Origin: Hymenobacter sp. CRA2
GTDB lineage: Bacteria > Bacteroidota > Bacteroidia > Cytophagales > Hymenobacteraceae
DNA length: 64,000 nucleotides
Reading direction: 5' to 3'
Assembly (NCBI RefSeq): GCF_002007105.1
Contig: NZ_MVBC01000017.1
Coordinates: 1-64,000, forward strand
In this document: one piece after another, positions 56,202 to 64,000 of the stretch
How positions within the stretch are numbered: position 1 is the first letter of the stretch
Layout: the number at the start of each line of letters is the position of its first letter
The notes under the pieces: model-generated
What the model saw: only the letters and a program-made list of their open reading frames with translations
Databases searched by the model: none
Told to the model about the DNA's origin: nothing
Translations under genes and position numbers: made by a program

Positions 56202-56229
56202 CCCCGGCGCGGCGCGCACGGCCGGGGTT
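56202..56229 (+). terminator. Terminator 1 upstream of maeB
   Basis: CCCCGGC pairs with GCCGGGG over a GC-rich loop and is followed by TTTTG; it probably ends the lipoprotein transcript. Confidence 0.55.
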
Positions 56230-56261
56230 TTGATTCCGCCTAATTTAGCCGCAACTTGCCT

Positions 56262-56301
56262 AACGGCGCTGCCTTCAGCGGGCGGCGCCGTTTTGGTTTT
56301 G
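56262..56301 (+). terminator. Terminator-like hairpin 2, just before maeB
   Basis: AACGGCGC-GCC pairs with GGC-GCGCCGTT around a short loop, followed by TTTTGGTTTTG. It ends about 12-20 bases before the maeB ATG, so it may be a leader attenuator. Confidence 0.6.
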
Positions 56302-56312
56302 AATTCCCCCCT

Positions 56313-58586
56313 ATGCTGAAAATAAACAAGGAAGACGCGCTCAATTACCACCAGCAGAACCCCGCCGGCAAAATTGAGGTGGTACCCACCAAGCCCGTCA
56401 GCACCCAGCTTGACCTAGCCCTGGCCTACTCGCCGGGCGTAGCCGAGCCGTGCAAAGAAATTGCTGCCAACCCCGACGACGTCTATAAGTACACGGCCAA
56501 GGGTAACCTCGTGGCCGTCATCAGCAACGGCACCGCGGTGCTCGGCCTAGGCAACATCGGGCCCGCCGCTTCCAAGCCGGTGATGGAAGGCAAAGGCGTA
56601 CTGTTCAAGAAGTTCGCCGGCATCGACTGCTTCGACATCGAAATCGACGCCACCGACCCCGACGAGTTTATCCGGGTGGTGAAGGCGCTGGAGCCGACGT
56701 TTGGCGGCATCAACCTGGAAGACATCAAGGCCCCGGAGTGCTTCGCCATCGAAACGGCGCTGCGCGAGCAGATGAACATTCCGCTCATGCACGACGACCA
56801 GCACGGCACGGCCATTATTTCGTCGGCTGCGCTGCTGAGCGCCCTGGAAATCGTCGGCAAGAAAATCGACGAAATTCAAGTGGTCGTCAGCGGCGCCGGC
56901 GCGGCTGCCATCAGCTGCCTGCGCCTGTACCTGGAGCTGGGCCTGAAGCGCGAAAACGTGGTGGTGTTCGACAAGGACGGCGTCATCAACCCGCAGCGCA
57001 CCAACCTGGCGCCGCTGCAGATGCAGTTTGCCACCGAGCGGCCCGTCAGCACCCTGGCCGAGGCCATGGAAGGCGCCGACTTCTTCCTCGGCCTCTCCGC
57101 CGCCAACGTGCTGGCGCCCGAGCTGCTGCTGAAGATGGCCCAAGACCCCATCGTCTTCGCGCTGGCCAATCCCGACCCGGAAATTGCCTACGAGCTGGCG
57201 CTGAGTACCCGCGAGGACATCATCATGGCCACCGGTCGCTCCGACCACCCGAACCAGGTCAACAACGTACTGGGCTTCCCCTACATCTTCCGCGGGGCCC
57301 TCGACGTGCGCGCCACGGAGATTAACGAGGCCATGAAGCTGGCCGCCGTGCACGCCCTCACGGAACTGGCCAAGGAGCCGGTGCCCGACATGGTCAACAA
57401 GGCCTACGGCGACAACACCCTGACTTTCGGCCGCACCTACCTGATTCCCAAGCCCCTGGACCCGCGCTTGATTACCACGCTGAGCCCGGCCGTGGCCAAG
57501 GCGGCCATGGAAAGCGGCGTGGCCCGCATCCAGATTACCGACTGGACGGCCTACGAGGACGAGCTGCGTGCCCGCCTCGGCGTGAACCAGAAGCTGATGA
57601 ACCGCGTGACGTCGCGGGCCCGCTCGGCCCCGAAGCGCGTGGTGTACCCCGAAGCCGACAACTACAAAATCCTCAAAGCCGCTCAGATTGCCCACGACGA
57701 GGGCATTGCCCAGCCCATCCTGCTGGGCCGGCGCGACCGAATTGAGCGCATTGCCCGCGAGAACAACCTCGACCTCGAAGGCTGCCAGATCGTCGACGTC
57801 ATCAACGACGAAGAAGCCAAGCGCGACAAGTACGCCGAGCTGCTGTTCCGCAAGCGCCAGCGCAAGGGCATGACCTTGTACGAGGCCAAGCGCCTGCTGC
57901 GCGAGCGGAACTACTTCGGCGCCATGATGCTGGAAACCGGCGAGGCCGATGCCTATATCACCGGCCTGACCAAAGATTACGGCAAGAGCATTCTGCCCGC
58001 TTTTCAGATCATCGGGGTGGAAGACGGCGTGCAGCGCGCGGCCGGCATGTATATCGTGCTGCACCGCAAGGGCCCGTTCTTTTTCTCGGATACCACCGTC
58101 AACATCGACCCCACAGCCGAGCAGCTGGTGGATATCATTGGTCTGACGGCCCGCGCTGTGCGCTTCTTCGATACGGAGCCGCGCATTGCTGTGCTGAGCT
58201 ACTCCAACTTCGGCTCGAACGTGGGGCCGCTGCCCGACAAGATGCGCCGGGCCACGGAGCTGGCCAAGCGCCGCTTCCCCGACCTGATTCTGGACGGCGA
58301 GATGCAGGCTAATACCGCCCTGAACCGCAACTTGCTGCAGGAACACTACCCCTTCTCGGAACTGGCCGACAAGGGTGCCAATACGCTGATCTTCCCGGGT
58401 CTGACTTCCGGCAACATTGCCTACAAGGTGCTGCAGGAAATCGGTGGGGCCGAGGTAATCGGGCCGGTGCTGATGGGCATGCGCAAGCCGGTGCACATTC
58501 TGCAGCTCGGCGCCTCGGTGCGCGACATCGTCAACATCACGGCCATTGCCGTGTCCGACGCTCAGACTTATAATCAACCACTGTAG
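56313..58586 (+). CDS. maeB: NADP-dependent malic enzyme with phosphotransacetylase-like domain
   Basis: This 757-residue enzyme decarboxylates malate to pyruvate and makes NADPH. The N-terminal malic-enzyme part (about 1-430) has [17 protein letters not shown], the metal/substrate region [15 protein letters not shown] and the dinucleotide site [19 protein letters not shown]. The C-terminal part (about 430-757) is a PTA_PTB-like domain, the usual fusion in MaeB, often an acetyl-CoA-sensing regulatory module. ATG 56313 ([17 protein letters not shown]) is chosen by family start. ruvA and sprA follow. Confidence 0.96.
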   Translation: MLKINKEDALNYHQQNPAGKIEVVPTKPVSTQLDLALAYSPGVAEPCKEIAANPDDVYKYTAKGNLVAVISNGTAVLGLGNIGPAASKPVMEGKGVLFKKFAGIDCFDIEIDATDPDEFIRVVKALEPTFGGINLEDIKAPECFAIETALREQMNIPLMHDDQHGTAIISSAALLSALEIVGKKIDEIQVVVSGAGAAAISCLRLYLELGLKRENVVVFDKDGVINPQRTNLAPLQMQFATERPVSTLAEAMEGADFFLGLSAANVLAPELLLKMAQDPIVFALANPDPEIAYELALSTREDIIMATGRSDHPNQVNNVLGFPYIFRGALDVRATEINEAMKLAAVHALTELAKEPVPDMVNKAYGDNTLTFGRTYLIPKPLDPRLITTLSPAVAKAAMESGVARIQITDWTAYEDELRARLGVNQKLMNRVTSRARSAPKRVVYPEADNYKILKAAQIAHDEGIAQPILLGRRDRIERIARENNLDLEGCQIVDVINDEEAKRDKYAELLFRKRQRKGMTLYEAKRLLRERNYFGAMMLETGEADAYITGLTKDYGKSILPAFQIIGVEDGVQRAAGMYIVLHRKGPFFFSDTTVNIDPTAEQLVDIIGLTARAVRFFDTEPRIAVLSYSNFGSNVGPLPDKMRRATELAKRRFPDLILDGEMQANTALNRNLLQEHYPFSELADKGANTLIFPGLTSGNIAYKVLQEIGGAEVIGPVLMGMRKPVHILQLGASVRDIVNITAIAVSDAQTYNQPL

Positions 58587-58593
58587 CGACTAG

Positions 58594-58627
58594 TAGAAAG
58601 GTTGGCGGTAGTACGCCAACCTTTCTA
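58594..58627. terminator. Terminator after maeB
   Basis: TAGAAAGGTTGGCG pairs perfectly with CGCCAACCTTTCTA around GTAGTA. Confidence 0.85.
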
Positions 58628-58759
58628 TATACTAATATCATTAGCTATTAAATCTAATTATCTTGGGACAAACAATGCCTTCTTATCGTTACTCTGCTTA
58701 CCGGCATTGCCCCTGGCCGGCTGTGCCTCGGTTCTTCCCTGAGTTCTTGAGTTTCTGAT

Positions 58760-59365
58760 ATGATTGCATACCTCGACGGTAAACTTGCCTACAAAGACCC
58801 TACGCTGGCAATTATTGACGTGCAGGGTGTGGGCTACGAAGTAAAAATCTCGCTGGCCACCTATTCCAAACTGCCCGGCGAAGGCGAAAAAGCCAAGCTC
58901 TACACCTACCAGCACATCAAAGAGGACGCGCAGGCCCTCTACGGCTTTCTCGACCCGAATGAGAAGGCCTTGTTCATGCACCTGATTTCGGTGTCGGGCA
59001 TCGGGCCGGGCACGGGCATCGTCATCGTCTCATCGATGTCGGTGGGCGAAATCCGTCAGGCCATCGTGCAGGAGGATGTGCGCTCGATTCAAGCCATCAA
59101 GGGTGTAGGCCCCAAAACGGCCCAGCGCATTGTGCTGGACCTGCGCGACAAGCTGCGCAAAGACGAACTACTGGCCAAAGCCGGCGTGGAAACCGTGCCG
59201 CTGGCTCGTCAGCACAATACCAACCGCTCCGAAGCGTTAGCCGCGTTAGTGACGCTGGGCTTCGCGCGGGCCGCGGCCGAAAAGACGCTGGATGGCATTC
59301 AGCAGAAGCACGGCAACGACCTGAGCGTGGAGGAATTAATTAAATTTGCTCTTAAGTCGAATTAG
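58760..59365 (+). CDS. ruvA: Holliday junction branch migration complex subunit RuvA
   Basis: RuvA binds four-way junctions and loads RuvB to move branches during recombination repair. The 201-residue protein has an OB domain (about 1-62: IAYLDGKLAYKDPTLAIIDV), two HhH motifs (VSGIGPGTGIVIVSSM and IKGVGPKTAQRIVLDLRDKL), and the mobile C-terminal domain III (RSEALAALVTLGFARAAAEK). Length matches the family. No ruvB in the window. A hairpin with a T-run starts 9 bases after the stop, directly before sprA. Confidence 0.96.
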   Translation: MIAYLDGKLAYKDPTLAIIDVQGVGYEVKISLATYSKLPGEGEKAKLYTYQHIKEDAQALYGFLDPNEKALFMHLISVSGIGPGTGIVIVSSMSVGEIRQAIVQEDVRSIQAIKGVGPKTAQRIVLDLRDKLRKDELLAKAGVETVPLARQHNTNRSEALAALVTLGFARAAAEKTLDGIQQKHGNDLSVEELIKFALKSN

Positions 59366-59373
59366 GTTTCCGC

Positions 59374-59395
59374 GGGCCTTCGGGCCCTTTCTTTT
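59374..59395 (+). terminator. Terminator-like hairpin between ruvA and sprA
   Basis: GGGCC pairs with GGCCC around TTCG, followed by TTTCTTTT, and ends 9 bases before the sprA start codon. Confidence 0.7.
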
Positions 59396-59404
59396 CGCGC
59401 TTGC

Positions 59405-62400
59405 TTGACCACCGGTACTAAGTCTCTCACCACCCTTTCCTCCGTCGTTGTTGCGTCGCTGCTGACCTGGTGGTCCCAGGCCGAGCCCTCGACCCGTCCC
59501 TTTGCGTTTTCGCAATTGTGGAGCTGGATGGAGGCTCATCCGCACGCGCCGCTACTCACGCCGCCGGACACCACCCGTCCCGTCGCGGGCGACACCACGC
59601 GCTACCGGTCGAGCCGGCGGCCCCGTGTGGCGCCCGAAGATAGGCCGGGCAACTTCCTTTCCGAGCGGCGCCGCCGCTCGCCACTGGTGCTGCCGTTGCC
59701 TTCCAACGTGAAGCCGCAGGTGACGCTGGGCGACTCCCTGGAGTACGTGGACGTGGAAGAAAACGTTGGACAGGACATTGAGTTCCGCGACCCGGCCCGT
59801 TTGTCGTTCGCCGAATTTCAGCGCCTGCAGGAGCAGCAAGCCATCCGCAATTACTTCCGCACGAAATCGGAAGGCGGCGTGGCGGGCGGCCCCGGGGCGC
59901 CGGCCACGGCCAAGCGCCTGATTCCGAAGATCTACCTGAACCCCACGCTGGGCCGCATTTTCGGCGGGGAGTTCATCGATATCCGTCCCAACGGCGCGGC
60001 CACCATTTCGCTGGGCTGGCGCCAGAACTTCAACGACAACCCGGCGCTGACCTTGCGCCAGCGCCGCACCGGGGACTTCAACTTCCAGCAGAACTTCAAC
60101 CTGAACCTGAGCGGACAGATCGGGGACAAGCTGAAGATTCTGTTCAACTACGACACGCGGGCGGCCTTCGACTTCGAAAACCAGATCAAGGCTGATTTCA
60201 CGGGCTACGACACGGACATCATCCGCAAAGTGGAGATGGGCAACGTGTCGTTGCCGCTGAACAACTCGTTGGTGCAGGGTGGGCAGAACCTGTTCGGGGT
60301 GAAGACGCAGCTGCAATTCGGGCGCCTGAGCGTGACCGGCGTGGCGGCCCAGATGCGCGGCACGGCCGACGAAGTGCGCGTGCAGAACGGGGCCCAGTCG
60401 CGCAACTTCGAACTCAAGGCTTCCCAATACGAGGCCAACCGCCATTTCTTCCTCTCGCAATTCTTCCGCGAGCGGTACGACGCCTCGTTGCGCAACCTGC
60501 CTACGGTGCAGAGCGGCATTGAAATCCGGCGCGTGGAGGTGTACATCACCAACGACAACCGCACCACCGAGACGCTGCGCAACGTGGTGGCCCTGCAGGA
60601 CGTGGGCGAGCCGCGGCGGTTGTACCGCAGAACCTTCGTCAACCAAACCCAGCTAAACGCTCCGCCGGCCAACGCGGCCAACACCTTGCTTTCCACGGTG
60701 CTGAACACCAGCACCACGCGGGCGCGCGACGTGCAGCAGGTGGATGATTACCTGCAGACTGGGCTAAAGCTGGAAAAGACGGTGGACTATGAACGCGTGC
60801 GGGCCCGCAAGCTTGATCCGCGCGAATACACCTTCAACGCCCAGCTTGGCTACCTCTCGCTCAACACGCCGCTGCTGCCGGAGCAGGTCCTGAGCGTTTC
60901 GTACGAGTACACGTTCAACGGCCGCTCCTTCAAGGTGGGCGAGCTGTCGGATGACTACGGCCCCAACGTGCCCGAAACCGGGGTGGTGTACCTCAAGCTG
61001 CTGCGCGCCACCAACCCCGGCGTGGGCCTGGTCAATGCCGGCGACCCGACGGTAAACTTTCCTTCGCCCACCAACCCCAACGGCAACGACCGGCTGCGCA
61101 ACGGCAACCTGCCGGTGTTCGACCTGATGATGAAAAACATCTACGCGTTGAACGCCTCGCAGCTCAGCCGCGACCAGTTCCGCCTGGACATCATCTACAA
61201 GGACGACGCCACCGGCGTCGACCTGCTGTCGTTGAAAGAGGGCACGCGAATTCAGAACATTCCGCTGACGCAGGTGCTGAACCTGGACAACGTCAACCCC
61301 AACAACGACCGGCCCTCCGACGGCAACTTTGACTTTCTGCCGGGTCTCACCATCGACCCGGAGCTGGGTAAGATCATCTTCCCGGAGGTCGAGCCGTTCG
61401 GCTCCTACCTGCGCGCCAAGTTTGACACGGTCACCGTCAACGAGCGGCCGCTGATCGACAAGTACGTGTACCCGCAGCTCTACACGCAGGTGCAGAGCGA
61501 CGCGCAGCAGCGCCAGGAGAAGGACAAGTTCTACCTGCGCGGCCGCTATGCAGCCACCGCCACCGACGAAATCACGCTGCCGGGTATCCGCATCCCGGAA
61601 GGCTCGGTACGGGTATACTCGGGCTCCACGCTGCTGCAGGAAGGCGTCGACTACCAGGTTTTCTACGACCAGGCCAAGGTTAAAGTACTCAACCCCAGCT
61701 ACCTGAACTCGGCCAACGAGCTGCGCGTGCAGTTTGAGCGCGACGCCGTGGTGCAGGTGCTGCCGCGCAAGCTGCTGGGCGCCCGTTTCGACTACAAGTT
61801 GTCGGACGACGTGAACTTCGGGGGCACGGTAATGCACCTGATCGAAAACCAGGCCCCGGGCATTAACCGTGTGAACCTGGGCGACGAGCCGAGCAATAAC
61901 ACCATCTACGGGCTGGACATGAACCTGCGCAAGGAGTCGCGGGTGCTGACCAAGTACATCGACATGCTGCCCTTCGTGAACACGAAGGCGCCCTCGACGG
62001 TGGCGTTCAGCGGCGAGTTTGCGCAGTTTGTGCCGGGTAAATCCCGCCTGGGCCGCGGCGAAGACGGCGTGTCGTACCTCGACGACTTCGAAAACTCCCG
62101 CACGCCCTACACCCTCGGCAATAATAACCCGGCCAACCCCTGGCGACTGGCAGCCACGCCCGAGCCCATCGTTCGGCGCCTTGGCTTATCGGGCCGCAAC
62201 ATCGGCAACCCGCGCGCCAAGCTGGCCTGGTACACCATCGACCAGACCTACTTCAACAACGGCCCCTCCAAGCCCGACAACGTCAGCAACGAGGACCTGA
62301 AGAACCACTACACGCGCGGCATCACGCGCTCGGAGGTATTTCCGGGCCGCGACAACGGCCAGCTAGGCGGCAGCTTCGAAAACACGTTTGACCTGGCGTA

Positions 62401-64000
62401 CTACCCGGCTGAGCGCGGCCAGTACAACTACAACCCCAACGTGAGCAGCGACGGGCGCTTTCTGAACCCGACCCAGTCAGCCGCGTTCAACCAGCGCAAC
62501 TACGGCGGCATCTCGCGCGAAATCACGTTCGATACGGACTTCGACAACGCCAACGTGGAGTACCTGGAGTTCTGGCTGATGGACCCGTTCATCAAGAGCA
62601 AGAACCCGGGCTCGACGTACGCCGACATCGACGACTCGGACCCGACCACGCCCGACGGCCCCAACACCAAAGGCGGCGAGCTGTACTTCAACCTGGGCAC
62701 CATTTCGGAAGACTTGTTGCCCGACAAGGTGTACGAGTTTGAGAACGGCCTGCCTGACGCGGACGACACCGCGCAGCAGCAGAACGTACAGGAAACCGAC
62801 TGGGCCCGCGCCACGCGCCTGCAGTTCCTCACCGACGCGTTCAGCAACGCGCCGGGCGGCCGCGACCGGCAGGACGTGGGCCTCGACGGCCTGACGCAGA
62901 CGGAGGAACGGGAATTTTTCCGCACCATTCCGGGCGGGGCGTACGCCGACTTCGAAGACCCCTCCGCCGACGACTTCCGTCACCACCTCGACCCGTTCTA
63001 CGACAACAACGTGGCGGGCGGCACCAAAATCCTCGGCCGCTACAAGAACTTCAACGGTATGGAGGGCAACTCGCGCGCCCTCAGTGGCACGCAGAGCGCC
63101 ACGGCGCTGCCCGATAAGGAGGACCTGAACCGCGACAACGTCATCAACGACACGGAGCGTTATTACGAGTACCGCATTCCGCTGAAGCCCGGCGCCGGTT
63201 CCGATGGCCTGAAACCGGGCCAGAACTTCATTGTGGACCAGGTGACTAACCGCATCCAAGGCACCAACGACGACGTGACCTGGTACCTGTTCCGCATCCC
63301 CATTCGCCAGTACACCGGCATTCAGGGGGCCCAGACGGAATTTGGCTTTAAGTCGATTCGCTTCCTGCGCATGTACCTCACGGGCTGGGAAGAGCCCACC
63401 GTGCTCCGCTTCGTGCAGATGCAGTTCGTGGCCAACCAGTGGCGGCGCTACCTGGGCGTGATTACCGAGCCCAATAGCGGCCAGACCGTCAACGTACCCA
63501 ACGACGCCGATGCCTTTGCCATTTCGACGGTGGGCATCGAGGAAAACGGTCCCTCCAACGGGCAGGGCGGCACCATTCCGTACGTTACTCCGCCCGGCAT
63601 TCAGCGCGACCGGGAGTACGGCTCCACTTCCACCATTCGCCAGCAAAACGAACAGTCGCTGCGCCTGTGCGTGGAAGGGCTGAAGGAGGGCTACGCCAAA
63701 GCCGCCTACAAAAACGTGACCCTGGATTTGCTGCGCTACAAGCGCCTGAAGCTATTCCTGCACGCCGAAAGTGAAACCGCGGCCAACATTCAGGACGGGC
63801 AGGTGAAAGGCTTCGTCCGCTTCGGCACCGACTACACCCAGAACTACTACCAGTACACGCTTCCGCTGACGCTGACGCGCACGGTTTCCACCGACCCGAA
63901 CAACATCTGGCCCGAGGCCAACCGCATCGACGTGGCGTTGCAGGACTTTGTGGATGCCAAAGCTGACCGCGCCCGCGCCGGCTTTAGCCTGCTGGTGCCC
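59405..64000 (+). CDS. sprA: Type IX secretion / gliding protein SprA (3'-truncated by window)
   Basis: SprA is the very large outer-membrane translocon barrel of the type IX secretion system, through which cargo exits. From TTG 59405 the frame is open to the last base, giving 1532 codons of a protein that is about 2400 residues in other species. The N-terminus is TTGTKSLTTLSSVVVASLLT (signal-like), followed by linker and repeated strand blocks such as IYLNPTLGRIFGGEFIDIRP and GDKLKILFNYDTRAAFDFEN. A later ATG at 59528 would drop the signal, so TTG is preferred. Cargo with type A and B sorting tails lies in the same window (13272, 19702, 23262). Confidence 0.93.
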   Translation, partial: MTTGTKSLTTLSSVVVASLLTWWSQAEPSTRPFAFSQLWSWMEAHPHAPLLTPPDTTRPVAGDTTRYRSSRRPRVAPEDRPGNFLSERRRRSPLVLPLPSNVKPQVTLGDSLEYVDVEENVGQDIEFRDPARLSFAEFQRLQEQQAIRNYFRTKSEGGVAGGPGAPATAKRLIPKIYLNPTLGRIFGGEFIDIRPNGAATISLGWRQNFNDNPALTLRQRRTGDFNFQQNFNLNLSGQIGDKLKILFNYDTRAAFDFENQIKADFTGYDTDIIRKVEMGNVSLPLNNSLVQGGQNLFGVKTQLQFGRLSVTGVAAQMRGTADEVRVQNGAQSRNFELKASQYEANRHFFLSQFFRERYDASLRNLPTVQSGIEIRRVEVYITNDNRTTETLRNVVALQDVGEPRRLYRRTFVNQTQLNAPPANAANTLLSTVLNTSTTRARDVQQVDDYLQTGLKLEKTVDYERVRARKLDPREYTFNAQLGYLSLNTPLLPEQVLSVSYEYTFNGRSFKVGELSDDYGPNVPETGVVYLKLLRATNPGVGLVNAGDPTVNFPSPTNPNGNDRLRNGNLPVFDLMMKNIYALNASQLSRDQFRLDIIYKDDATGVDLLSLKEGTRIQNIPLTQVLNLDNVNPNNDRPSDGNFDFLPGLTIDPELGKIIFPEVEPFGSYLRAKFDTVTVNERPLIDKYVYPQLYTQVQSDAQQRQEKDKFYLRGRYAATATDEITLPGIRIPEGSVRVYSGSTLLQEGVDYQVFYDQAKVKVLNPSYLNSANELRVQFERDAVVQVLPRKLLGARFDYKLSDDVNFGGTVMHLIENQAPGINRVNLGDEPSNNTIYGLDMNLRKESRVLTKYIDMLPFVNTKAPSTVAFSGEFAQFVPGKSRLGRGEDGVSYLDDFENSRTPYTLGNNNPANPWRLAATPEPIVRRLGLSGRNIGNPRAKLAWYTIDQTYFNNGPSKPDNVSNEDLKNHYTRGITRSEVFPGRDNGQLGGSFENTFDLAYYPAERGQYNYNPNVSSDGRFLNPTQSAAFNQRNYGGISREITFDTDFDNANVEYLEFWLMDPFIKSKNPGSTYADIDDSDPTTPDGPNTKGGELYFNLGTISEDLLPDKVYEFENGLPDADDTAQQQNVQETDWARATRLQFLTDAFSNAPGGRDRQDVGLDGLTQTEEREFFRTIPGGAYADFEDPSADDFRHHLDPFYDNNVAGGTKILGRYKNFNGMEGNSRALSGTQSATALPDKEDLNRDNVINDTERYYEYRIPLKPGAGSDGLKPGQNFIVDQVTNRIQGTNDDVTWYLFRIPIRQYTGIQGAQTEFGFKSIRFLRMYLTGWEEPTVLRFVQMQFVANQWRRYLGVITEPNSGQTVNVPNDADAFAISTVGIEENGPSNGQGGTIPYVTPPGIQRDREYGSTSTIRQQNEQSLRLCVEGLKEGYAKAAYKNVTLDLLRYKRLKLFLHAESETAANIQDGQVKGFVRFGTDYTQNYYQYTLPLTLTRTVSTDPNNIWPEANRIDVALQDFVDAKADRARAGFSLLVP

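Overview
This window looks like chromosomal DNA from a GC-rich member of the Bacteroidota, most likely a Hymenobacter-like bacterium (Cytophagales). The signs are SprA of the type IX secretion/gliding machinery, proteins with type IX sorting domains of both kinds (type A at 13272, type B at 19702 and 23238), Bacteroidota-type promoters (TTG, about 19-20 bases, then TAnnTTTG), almost no Shine-Dalgarno sites, and proteins typical of the phylum (DUF4292, a 7TMR-DISM/AraC hybrid kinase, MetY/MetX methionine synthesis). Genus is inferred from style and was not checked by alignment.

Layout. 1-800: a damaged PD-(D/E)XK nuclease-like gene with an in-frame stop, then a bidirectional terminator. 811-5310: dxs (isoprenoids), a YbhN-like membrane protein, a small lipoprotein and a LysM protein. 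5340-9983: a sulfur/methionine operon with promoter, SAM-I riboswitch, a short ORF ending in five cysteine codons, metY, a structured gap with two terminator-like hairpins, metX and homoserine dehydrogenase. 10169-19615: mixed housekeeping and surface genes: lipoprotein, LD-carboxypeptidase, MutS-like ATPase, secreted esterase, acetyltransferase, M28 peptidase, cysS, and a membrane endonuclease/phosphatase-family protein. 19702-26714: two tandem paralogous giant secreted proteins. 26725-32061: rimP-nusA-infB with a terminator-like hairpin in its leader. 32155-38369: hybrid two-component regulator, small membrane protein, outer-membrane proteins. 38515-39601: a small secreted protein and mscL. 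39861-48283: enoyl-CoA hydratase, polysaccharide flippase, dut, sugar nucleotidyltransferase, TPR protein, DUF4292 lipoprotein and an EnvC-like protein. 48491-55384: GAF-LytTR regulator, two TatA-family proteins, gatA, an MltD-like LysM transglycosylase and a TlpA-like thioredoxin. 55551-64000: lipoprotein, maeB, ruvA and the first 1532 codons of sprA, which runs off the end.

The best candidate for something new is the 5' leader of the methionine operon. A SAM riboswitch, a polycysteine leader peptide and a long perfect hairpin are stacked in front of metY, and metX has its own terminator-like leader inside the operon. This suggests that SAM and cysteine supply are both read before sulfide is committed to homocysteine. 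Other points worth checking are a possible NusA-controlled attenuator before rimP-nusA-infB, a family of dispersed inverted repeats (five copies), an EnvC-like protein that has lost nearly all M23 catalytic residues, and the in-frame UGA in the nuclease-like gene at the left edge. No tRNA, rRNA, CRISPR array, prophage or insertion sequence was seen.
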